From contig ML681992.1 of NCBI GenBank assembly GCA_007922195.1, forward strand, positions 40,221,144 through 40,285,143: a DNA stretch of 64,000 bases. The letters are read 5' to 3'. The translations under genes were made by a program, and so were the position numbers. The notes beneath the pieces were generated by a model that was not told where the DNA came from, did no database searches, and saw only the letters and a program-made list of their open reading frames with translations. This DNA comes from Podocnemis expansa (Eukaryota > Chordata > Testudines > Podocnemididae). Each line of letters starts with the position of its first letter. Within the stretch, counting starts at the first letter, position 1. This document shows positions 23,071 to 33,200 of the stretch, piece after piece.

Positions 23071-23201
23071 GTTTAAGTCAAGTCAAGTCAAGTCATAGGG
23101 CTGGAAGGGACCTCATGAGATCATCGAGTCCAACCCCCTGGGAATTGAACCCAGGACCTTCTGCATGTTAAGCAGAGGTGTTAGCCACTACCTCCCTTCG
23201 G
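23071..23201 (-). mobile_element. tRNA-derived SINE with CR1-type tail
   Basis: On the minus strand it reads: a tRNA-like head (gtagtggctaacacc, an anticodon arm CTGC-TTAACAT-GCAG, and box B ggttcaattcc), then a CR1 3' tail (ttggactcgatgatctc ... ggtcccttccag), then a (CTTGA)n repeat at 23071-23095. The anticodon loop resembles tRNA-Val(AAC). A tRNA head with a CR1 tail is the hallmark of the turtle polIII/SINE, which borrows CR1 machinery. Confidence 0.8.
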
Positions 23202-23278
23202 TATTTTGAGCAGGGAGCTGGACTAGATGATCTCCTGAGGTCCCTCCTATCCCTAAATCTTCCATGGTTCTATGAATT
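23202..23278 (+). mobile_element. CR1 3'-tail fragment
   Basis: Reads gagctggactagatgatctcctgaggtccc then ggttctatgaatt, a sense CR1 tail directly abutting the antisense SINE, so two CR1-type tails face away from each other. Confidence 0.7.
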
Positions 23279-23424
23279 AGTAAAATTTTATTGATAGTGT
23301 GTTTGACACTGGAAAAGGTGTCTTCTGAGAATGCTGTCTCAAGGGCGTAATAGCTCTGAAAAGGCAACTTACTGGTTCTATACGCAAACACTTTGATTGG
23401 TTCATTGATGGTCAATTGTAAGTA

Positions 23425-23992
23425 CACGGGGGACCCGTTACCACACAACTGGTTTGCCCATGGAACCGGTTAATGCGCGGTAAGCGGATGTCCCCCAAAG
23501 GCCCCACAGTAACGCACGGGTCCCGTTAATGCGCCTTGCGTAAATGGGACCGTGTGCATCACTGCCCCAGAGATGGGCCCCAGGCACCGGCCCAGGCCCC
23601 ACTCCCCGGCTCTGCTTCTGTGCTTGGGTCTGAGCGGCCTCAGGCGCCTGCTGCTGCCAGCCTGGCCCCGGATCCCTGGCCGGGGACAGGGCAGGGAGCA
23701 GCAGCCGTGGCCATGGGCGTCCGGACCTAGAACGGGGCTGGAAGTGGCCGCCACCGCCTCTCTCTGCCTGTCCTCGGCCGGGATCCAGGGCCAGGCTGGC
23801 GGCAGCAGGCGCCTGAGGCTGGCTCATACCCTAGCACAGAAGCGGGGTTGGAGGCATGGCCTGCAGCCAGGGACTGGGGCCTGGGCTGTTGCCCCGGGGA
23901 AGGCCTTCTAGTTCCGCTTACACGTGGGCCGGTTTACACACGGTCGCTGGCGGCTTGTCCCCCAACACCTGCGCATAAACCAGTCCCCACTG
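23425..23992. mobile_element. CpG-rich pogo/Tigger-like MITE
   Basis: Left end CACGGGGGACCCGTTAC and right end (complement) CAGTGGGGACTGGTTTA are similar inverted repeats, each flanked by TA (23423-23424 and 23993-23994), as in Tc1/mariner-pogo elements. Internal copies of accggttaatgcgc and cccgttaatgcgc resemble subterminal repeats. CpG density is far above the surroundings. Frames at 23438-23911 on both strands reflect composition only. Confidence 0.6.
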
Positions 23993-23994
23993 TA

Positions 23995-26005
23995 ATAACA
24001 TATGGCAAAAATCTAGTTGAACAAATGGGTTGCAGAGTAATTGAAAGTTAAACAGGATGTTCAACTTTGCAGATTACATTTTTGCAAACCCCTTCCATAT
24101 CTGGCTCATTAGATACAGGTGATATGGTAATTCTGGAAATTCAGTCATATATGCAAGCCAGGAAACTTGTCACAGTGAGAACAAATCCATCTCCTTACTT
24201 CTTCCTGTCCCTTAGGTTGTAATTTTCTTGGGAGAAGTGGGGACACAGGCCCTTCTCCCCTAAATTTCACTTCCTATTTACAGGCAGAAGAAACAGACTG
24301 AGAATACTGCATAGTGCAACTCAGGATGCTCTCCCTTCCTGCTCACCTTCCAGATAAGCTAGACAGGGAGCAGGAAGCTGCAATTGCAGCTTGGTGGTGC
24401 TAGGGGTCATTCTGTGCCACTGGTGGCAGGACAAGTGACTCACTCTGTGGGGTCTGACCCTGGCTCTGACAGAGCAGAGCTGGGGAAGTTCAGTGGTTCC
24501 AGGAGGAAATAGGCTGGATGAAACTCAGTCTATCTTTTATGCCCTCCCTCACTAATGAAGGGGGCTCAGGAGATTAGAGATGGGGTGGAAGGGGCAGGGT
24601 GAATCTTGGGGAGACACAGATTCCTTGGAAAGTTGAAAGATGTACAGCATAGTGGAGAGAGAGAGGCTTGAACATGGCACTTGAGGTGGGGAGCTGGGAA
24701 GGGCATAGGAACTAGGAATCGGGTGGCACAGCCAAGACTATGTTGTTGTGGAGAGCACTGCTAAAAGGATGCACATGGTGAGGATTCAAGCTTAGAGCAG
24801 AGTTCCAGAGAAGGGATTGAGGGAAAGTTTTTACATTGCTAGCAGGAAGGGCAGGACACAACACTCTAGGGATCTGTGTGCAACTTTGCTGGGAAAGTTG
24901 TTCCACTGCTTATCCCTGTGCGAGGAGATGGTATAACTGTCAAACCTAGCTTTGTCCTCAGAGAGCGGGGATGCTCTAAGTGACTGGACCGCAGATAGGA
25001 CAAATGTGGGGAAAGGCTCCTCGCGCTGAGTCCCAATCCTTGTGCATCTGCCCAGGACTATCCACAGTCTGGTCCTAACTCTTTCCCCTAAATCTCTTTG
25101 CTGCATTTTAAAAACATTAGAAATGATGATCATATTACTTCTGCCCATAGCTTGTCACCCATGTTATTATGCAACTTGTTCCATTTTAGCTTTAAGTCTT
25201 CATTTACAAGCCCTTTGGCTTATTTAATTAATGGCTAATTCTATCAACTGCATAGATGGAGGCATTCAAGTGACCACTGCAGAGTGTACCGAAGAGGGAA
25301 AACACAGAACAGAGTGAGCTAGAAGGCTTGCATTAGCAGCTACCACAGCCTCATGGCAACACATCAGGTAAGAGTGACTGCAGTGTTCCCTTGAGTTAAA
25401 AATAACATGTTACATCTTTTAACTCTTCCTTCAAATGATGAAAATCATTGTTTCTTCCATATTATTGAAAAGGTTTAAATAGTTTTAATGTGGCCTCAGA
25501 TTAGTTTCCATAGTATTGTATTAAACCTTTTTATTACTTTTCTTCTTGTTCCAAAGAGTGTTCATCTGAACAAAAACTACAGAGTTCATTCTGAGAAAGC
25601 TCTGGGCAGTGGACAGTGTGGCCAGAATTGAAGTGCAGTGAATTGTTGCTGAATGTGACCACTTGTCTTGGCACACCTGTGCTGGCCAACATGTTTGGGT
25701 AGAGTCAAGACCACCTATACGACATACTCTGCCCCTTGCTTACATACTCCTGCCCAAGTATTCTACCCTGCAGACCATTCTGAGGTGGATTCTTTCTACG
25801 CTATGAAGGCGTGTGGTGAAAATCACTCACCAACTCTTAATCCTTTTAAACAGGACACTCTGGAAACAAAGCTTTCAAAGATTAAATGAAAAATGTAATC
25901 ATGGTGATCCCATCTACTTACTGAAGCAAGGCCTGGGAAAGATGAAAAAGACATTAATTTATGTAGTCTGTAAAAACTGAAGTGTGGTGGTTGTTCATAA
26001 CTTAA
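23995..26005. other. unannotated sequence
   Basis: About 2 kb without recognised repeats. A donor-like cag/gtaagag at 25350-25361 has no convincing coding exon. Frames at 24712-25227 and 25668-25889 have no family features. Confidence 0.3.
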
Positions 26006-26006
26006 C

Positions 26007-26400
26007 CTAGAGGGGTAGCTGTGTTAGTCTGTGTATAGCAAAAGCAGCGAGAGTCCTGTGGCACCTTATAAACTAACAGATTTCTTCGAGCATAAGCTTT
26101 CGTGGGCTACAGCCCACTTCATCGGATGCATGAAGTAGAAACTACAGTGGAGAGGTGTATATATACACATGCCAAAATGAAGAGGGCAAGTGTTAGCAAA
26201 GGCAGTTCAGAGAGCAGATGGGGCCCATTCACACCAGTAGATCAAAGGGAGAGAATGTGTGAACAGATGAATCACTTTTTGTAATGTGCTAACCATTCTA
26301 GGTCTTTACTCAGACTCAGCCTGATGGTGTCAAACGTCCAGATTAGCTCCAACTCCGCAGTTTCACGCTGAAGTCTGATTTTGAAGTTTCTTTTTTGAAG
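26007..26400 (-). mobile_element. Penelope-like element 3' end
   Basis: On the minus strand: the end of a reading frame (ELIWTFDTIRLSLSKDLEWL, followed by a stop), then a 3' UTR, then a hammerhead-like motif (ccgatgaagtgggc, loop tgta, gcccacGAAAgc, stem III gc-ttat-gc, then TC) at about 26086-26128, then the family end (tgccacaggactc ... cagctacccctct). This copy is single-armed and least decayed. Confidence 0.75.
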
Positions 26401-26874
26401 TATGCAATTTACACTCTAAATCTAAGTAACTGACCCTGCCTCCTGGGTTTTCAAATTTAAGTTCATTTAATGTTAAATTAATTTTATTATGATATTACTG
26501 GACAAATATTGTCATTTTGCTCTTTTGATTCCACTTTGGAGTATCCCATGGTATTATATTACATGCAGATTCTTTTCCTAAGACCATAGGCTATGTCTAC
26601 ACTTAGAGCATTGATTCAAATTACTGAATTTGAACTACTCAATTCGAACTAATAATTATTAGTTCGAATTCAGTCCATTTGAACTGACATGGCCACACAA
26701 GAAACTCCAATTCGAATTAGCATGTCCATTAACTGGACTTGCTAATTTGAATTGGAGGGGGGGCACCATGAGAGATGTGGCAACATGGCCCCCTAGAAGG
26801 GCCATGCCACTACCCAATCCCCTGCCAGGCCCTAGCACTCTAAGCCCGGCACAGAAAAGCATCCTTTGCCCAGC

Positions 26875-26945
26875 TAAAAAAAGCAAGGAGTCTTGTGTCA
26901 GTTAAAAACTAACAGATTTATTTATCGCATGAGCTTTTGTGGTGC
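26875..26945. mobile_element. Penelope-derived fragment inside MITE
   Basis: Reads gcaaggagtcttgtgtcag, aaaaactaacagattt and cgcatgagcttttgtgg, a single arm of the family without its inverted partner. Confidence 0.6.
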
Positions 26946-27340
26946 AGCCAGATCTGGGCAGGGGATGTCTTTCCCCTCCCAGGGTTCCCTGGGGTGAGGG
27001 CACCCCCACCACACACACAGCACAGTGGGGGCAGGGGATAAAGGATTCCCCTGCCCTGCTCTGTCAGCGTGGGGGGTGGGAATCCTTTCGCCCCTTGCCT
27101 GGCTGCACTGTCAGTGCTGGGCTGCGGGAATCCTCTCCTCCCCGTGCTGTCAGCGCAGGCTAGGGGAATCCCTTCTCCCCTGCCCCGACTGCACTGTCCG
27201 TGTGGGGCTGGGGAATCCCTTGGCGCTGTGCTGACAGTGCAGCAGGGGCAGGGCAGAAGGGATCCTGGCGCATGGCAGGAACCCCCCCCCCTGCGGGGAA
27301 GGCATCCCCATGTGTGTCTGCTGCCCAGCTGGCTGTGTGC

Positions 27341-27978
27341 TGGGGTGCCTTCCCCATGTGTGGCCAGCCAGGGAGAAGGTACCTGTGAGGGTGCCTTCCC
27401 CACGCGCGGTCAGCCAGGGAGAAGCTGCACACCGGGGTGCCTTCCCTGTGCACGGCCAGCTGGGCAGGAGTCACATGCCAGAGTGCCTTCCCCACATGGC
27501 TGGGGAAAAGCTGCGTGCTGGGGTGCCTTCCCCACCTATGGCCAGCTGGGGAGAAGCCGTGCTCCAGGTGCCTTCCCTGCGCACGGCCAGCGAGGATGCA
27601 GTCACGTGGGGGTGGCTTCCCCCATGCGCTGCCAACTGGGCAGGAGCCACGCGCCAAGGTGCCTTCCCTCCGTGTGGCCAGCTGGGCAGGAGTCACGCGT
27701 CGGGGTGCCTTCCCTGCACACAGCCAACTGAGGAGAAGCTGCATGTGGGGGTGCCTTCCCTGCATGCAGCCATCAGGGATGCAGCCGTGTGCAGGGTGCC
27801 TTCCCTGTGCGTGGTCAGCTAGGCAGGAGCCACGTGTCGGGGTGCCTTCCCTGCATGTGGCCAGCTGGAGAGGGGCCATGCCCCAAGGTGTCTTCCCCAT
27901 GTGTGGGCAGCAGGGATGCAGCTGCACACGGGGTGCCTTCCTGGTGAGTGGCCAGCTGGGCAGGAGCAGGGGCTGGGG
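27341..27978. repeat. minisatellite, period about 45-46 bp, 14 units
   Basis: The word gtgccttccc (with small variants) recurs at about 27345, 27391, 27437, 27483, 27523, 27568, 27612, 27659, 27703, 27751, 27796, 27842, 27888 and 27933. Each is followed by a variant of tgtggccagctgggcaggag. Spacing is 40-48, mean near 45. Frames of 161-309 codons across 26918-28089 run on both strands and are by-products of this repeat. Confidence 0.9.
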
Positions 27979-29547
27979 TCCCCATCCCCAGCCAGGGGAC
28001 AGGAACCCCATTTCCCCCCTCAACCTGATCTGGCTGGGGGTGTGAGGCACCTTTGGGGCTGCTGGCCCTAGGTGCTGAAGGGCTGGCACCCTGGGAAGAT
28101 GGTCAACTCTTGTCAGTTCGAACTCAGTGAGTTCGAATGGACACGGCCATGCTAGGTCAATTCAAACTGCTGGGTTTGAATTGACCCAGACTTTGAAGTC
28201 AGACAAGGTTTGATCAATTTGAAGTCAGCTTTTATCAGTTCGAACTGAGGAGTTCCTCAGTTCGAATTGAGGGGAGTGAGTGTGGCCATGCACTTAATTG
28301 ATTTCAAATTGATTGTCATCAATTTGAGTTCAAGGCTAAGTATAGGCATACCCATAGATTTTGCTCCTGCTCTAGCAATTACATTATGCCCCTCTATAAC
28401 TGCATGCTGCTATTCTGCTGCTGTTGCCATTTTACAAAGTATTTTTCCTTTATTTGTTGTGGTATTCAGTTCTTACTTGGCTGGTTTTAGTGCTAAATAA
28501 TACTGGGATGGGTCACTAAACATCCTTGTTCTTCTGACTGATACATAGTAGAACACCTATGCCCATGATAGGAAGTTAAAATTTCCACTATCTCTTTGTC
28601 TTATAGCTTCCAATGTTCCCACTATAATTGTAACAGCTTACTTACTATCTCTAGTCACTCTTTTAGCTATTCCTTGGATTGTAAATTCACATCTAAAAGT
28701 ACACTTTGCCAAAGTCACGTCCTAACTACTTTTCCAATTATGGTCCCTTTGTTTTCTTCAGGTTTCCATCTACAGTTCAAAGACTGAGACATCTTTTCAT
28801 CGGATCTTGACCACATCAGTCTTTCTTTTTCCAGACTATCAAATAGAATGTCATACTTACAGGCCTCATCTCTAATTAGCCAGCACCCTTTATAATTTTG
28901 ATCTATAAACTCTATAATTCTAACAGGTCCCGTAAGTACTTTGGCTAGTGTGATTTTAAATTTAGGCATTGAGAAAACACATTTTTCAAGACTTCCAGGT
29001 CAGACATCCTTATTGGAATCGAGTCTGACCCATTGTATCACTGAAGTTATCTTGTCTGAACTTGCATCACCATAACAAAATTCCATATTTACAAATGCCC
29101 AAAAAAGCCAAGATGAAAACAACTTCATCTTCTATTAATTTCCATCTGAAATGACATAAACACAGAAACTTTTCCTTTTTAAAAACAAATTTAACTACCA
29201 CTATTATTTTTCTAATATTTTCTAAACTTAACTTACTTTTATATTCTTTACTATATAGTCAATTTATTTATTTTATCTCTAATATTTTTAACTTATTAGT
29301 ATATTCATTAAGTGTTAATAACTTTTAAATCTCCCTTTCACCTCCTCAGCTGTGAGTAATGGAACCATTTTGCTACTTTTCTTTTTCCCTGTTGGATCTC
29401 CAACTGATATATCATACGACTTGTCTTCTTGACTTTTCATACTTCCCCTTCTCCTATTGAGCAAAATACCCTTTTTTAAAATTAAATTATATACACATCA
29501 CCCTATCACCTACTTGTCTGTCTTGTGAATACAAAGTTTATTCTAAT

Positions 29548-29601
29548 TCTTTTATTTTATTTTATTTTATTTTATTTTATTTTTATTTTATTTTATTTTA
29601 T
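29548..29601. repeat. (TTTTA)n microsatellite
   Basis: About ten units of ttttatttta-type pentamers with one insertion of a T. Confidence 0.9.
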
Positions 29602-31214
29602 CAACAGGGCCCTTATCAATTTTGATGAATTTCTTATTAGACTATTTTATTACTCTTGAGAAATCCCTTATAAATGAAACATTTTTCATAACGCCCTATT
29701 TACTCTATTTATAGTAATTTTAAAACTTTTATTACATTTATCCGTAGTATATTTTTGCCACCCAAATTTATCAAACCAAATTATTTAATTCTTTTTTTCT
29801 TTCCTAATTGAAAATCTACTGGATAACTAAATATCTCCTTAGCTTTGACTTTTATTAAATTCCTGCAATTTTTATGTTACTACCAAAGAGCCAAATAAAT
29901 TCTTTTCCTTAGTACTAATCTTAAAGAAAGTGGCATCTATGTTAATTAACTTATTTTGCCCAAACAATCCCTTATTGAATTCTATTTATACTGTAAGTCT
30001 CCTCCATTTTTTTTTGTTCTAAATGTGCCACGAGGTCAGCATGTTCTTTTGCTGACACTGGAAAAATAGGAGTGATCAGTTTCCCTCTTGGTGATCTCTT
30101 GGGCAAGGTGGAGGCATAGAGATATTTTTTTTCATGTTGCATTAACCTCTGAAATGGTTCTTCAGTAGGCAACTCATTAATTTGATCTTTTGTCTGATAC
30201 TTTATTAACTGTCCCCACATCCAACCTCTTATCTAGTGTTCTTGGTGGACCACTTTGATACGGTAGGTATTTTTCTTATCTTTTTCTCTGTTTTGCTCCC
30301 CATGTTTAATTTGTCTACCCTGTGGATCCAGCTTTTCCTGTGGCTCACTATTGGACTAGGTCCCTATTGATACTTTATTCCTCATCTTTAAAGCTGGAGA
30401 TGACTTAAGTTTTTTCTTGCACCTTAAAATCCTCTCCTGTAAAGAAAGATTTTCTAAACCTGTGTCAAGCATGGTTTTTTTGTTTTGTTCTGTTTTTTTT
30501 GTTTTAAATTGTCTAACCTTTCTTAAGCTCATTATGGCACTACTTTCTTGAGTTATACTAATACTTGTACATCCTGCAATTTTTTGGAAGCAGATTACTC
30601 CCTGTTGAGAATATATATGGTCAGCTTCAATCTGCTGATTTGTACCATTAAAACTACCTCTTCTGCTCCTTGTGTGACAATTTCTTTTAAACCACAGTTT
30701 TGCCTCTTGTTGCTAATATAAGGTCTCTGGAAAACTTCCTCAGGGTTATTGCATTCATAATACAAATTAGAGGCATTCTTATCCCATAAACTAGTCCTCA
30801 CTCCTTCAGTATACTATGCAGAGATTCCAGTATTCTAACCCTTCTTTTCTTCCTGTCCTTTTACTGTTATTACTATGCTATGCAGTTTACCTGTTGGGGC
30901 ATTTATTTGGCACTGACAGATCTCGTGACTAATCTTATGTTCTTTTCCTATTCTTGACAACAGTGCTTCTCTTACAAATTGCTTCTTTAATACTTTTTAC
31001 TCCCTTTTGTTGTTTCCTGTCTTAACTCATTCTGTTCTGCCATGTGCTTTAATAGCCTCTTTCTGCCTTTGAATTCATAGCAGCTGTTAATGTGTCACTT
31101 CTTACTTTTGCATTATGCAGTTCCTTTTGTGCAGTAACCCTTTGAGTGTTTTGTGCCAATACTATGGCTTTTAGAATTTCAACTTGTAATTTTAAATTGG
31201 GGGGGGGACTAGCC

Positions 31215-31427
31215 CAGTGTTTCTCAACCTTTTAATTAGCAAGTCCCCAATTTTTAATAATTACCTCAAAGTGTCTGAATAAGTACCCCCAAAGCCTGCA
31301 GCTGCTCCACTGTCTCCCACCTCTAGGTGAGAGCTATGATCAGGGAAGCAAGTGGCTACCATCCATGCCCCCAACCTCTGTCTGATGTACCACCAGTGGT
31401 ACGTGTACCCCAGGTGGAGAAACACTG
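31215..31427. mobile_element. hAT MITE, CAGTGTTTCTCAACC ends
   Basis: Starts CAGTGTTTCTCAACCT and ends AGGTGGAGAAACACTG, a near-perfect inverted repeat. Flanks gactagcc (31207-31214) and gagtagcc (31428-31435) match at 7 of 8. 213 bp, non-coding. Confidence 0.85.
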
Positions 31428-33200
31428 GAGTAGCCAATTCTTTTTCTAATTTTTGCATTCTTACTTTTAAGATTGTCTACTGATTTTTCTTCTTCTTTTA
31501 ATTCTTGCACTTTTACTATTAACTTTCATATGCTAGATTGGGAAACCCCTTTCTGAGTACTTCCTGGACATGCAAAAAGTCCTTATGTGCAAAACCATAC
31601 ATTACTTAGTTCCCCAAATTTATACCTTAAGCTTTTACCACAATTTAGGGGATTTTATAACCTTAGATATCTTAATTTTTTTTATTTAAAATTTATTTTT
31701 AATACTTGGGAAGCTTTAAGCTCAAGCCCCAAATTATTATTTTAAATTGAGGAGCACTAGGCATACACCTCCAAGTATTATTTCAGTTTAGGGAGAACTA
31801 ATCTCATGTCCTTAACTTAGGGGGCCCTAGTCTATTCTTCTAAATTATTATTTTAATTTGGGGAGTCTCATGCCCAAAATTCAAAATTTATCTAAGACAA
31901 GAAACCGTAGTTGTATTCCCATAAGTACTTTCAATTTACAGTCTGACTACAAAGGCTTTTGATTTCCCCTTGGCTGCCCACTGAATTTCTCAGTTCAAAG
32001 TTTAATCTTTTGGTTCTTGCTTCTAGATCAACAATGGTTAATATGACTATAGGATTAGCTACTGTATTGTTTTAATTCCTTCCCCAGTCCAATTGATTTT
32101 GGTCTTCAAGGTTGGGACGCCAATCCCAGATTCTCAATGACATCAGTTTACTCCTTCCTCCAATCTAATTGCTTTAAAATTGTAAATTCTGGATTTGTTG
32201 TTGTCAATATTAATCACAATTTGTTAATCCAATAACATAAACTTCTTCATATTACTTTACCTAAAAGGTATGAGACACTGCCCCTAAAATTAAAGCTGAA
32301 CTAACACTGCCCTATATAACTAAAACTGTGGAAAATTCTGTCCCCTTAACCATTAATCTTAGCTGTCAGTGAATTGCTAATATTACTAATTGTACATTAT
32401 TTACTCATTTCTTACCTTGTTTAAATATTGATGTTCCTCCAACAGGTTATATGTTGGGTTATTTTGTATTATTGTGTGTTTGTGTTATTTTATGTTAAGC
32501 ATTATTCCTTCTTATCTTGCCTTTCAAAGTGCCATACATTTAGAATGCCACACCTTCTGTCCATCCTTTACCAGTGCTATAAAAATACCAGGCTTGCATG
32601 TCAAGTTACTTTTTACAGGGTCCTGATCTACTTCTTTAAAATGTTGCTGGTGTGGGATGCCAAACTGCTACTTTCTTCACAACGTGGCTAATCCCTATCC
32701 AAGGGATTTGTTAAGTGTACTGTTCTAATAATGCTTATATGTTGTTATATAATTTTATTGTGTAGTTGTGTTTTGTGTAATGTATGTATATAAATATGAG
32801 TTGTGCTTATTTGAGTAGTTGTGTTGTATGTTGTGTAACCGTATGGTATTAGGTAGTGTGTGTGAGCATTCAAATACAATAATAAACATTAACCTATATA
32901 CATATATATAAGAATATTATTGTTTTAAAATTTTGTATATAATTTCAGTCTTAAACTCTTCAAAGAATAATACCATTGTCAATTGCTTCTTTTTGTTAGG
33001 GAAGCAGTCCCATCCTATAAGGGATGCCCTTGTGTTACACCTTTCCCCACCCCCAAAAATCATTCACTAACTCTACCCTTCCTCTGTTCAGGGAATTTAT
33101 CCAAAAACTTCTGAGATAGAATCTATATGGGCTGCTTGGCTAATGGTTTTAATAGACCTTAAAGAAATGCTGATTCAGCCTGTTGATCAAGAGCTGAAAC

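Larger units (their letters stand above)
26589..28353. mobile_element. large MITE with GC-rich minisatellite core
   Basis: Begins GGCTATGTCTACAC and ends GTATAGGCATACCC, flanked by ATA on both sides (26586-26588 and 28354-28356), like 4130-4516. Terminal parts are TTCGAATT-rich. The centre carries a Penelope fragment (about 26875-26945) and a GC-rich block of more than 1 kb with a tandem repeat. No transposase. Confidence 0.7.
28357..33032 (-). other. AT-rich region, possibly degenerate interior of an LTR element
   Basis: On the minus strand it directly follows LTR copy B, so it could be the internal region of that element. Minus frames at 28715-28969, 29972-30220 and 30595-30801 are hydrophilic and start with ATG (for example PTEEPFQRLMQHEKKYLYA), but I recognise no gag, protease, polymerase or envelope motif. 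No intact retroviral gene is present. A clear primer-binding site was not found. Confidence 0.3.

Noticed and set aside
26918..28089. Long open frames (up to 309 codons) on both strands, Pro/Ser/Gly-rich
   Set aside because: They run through a 45-bp GC-rich tandem repeat in several frames at once; stop codons are rare for compositional reasons.
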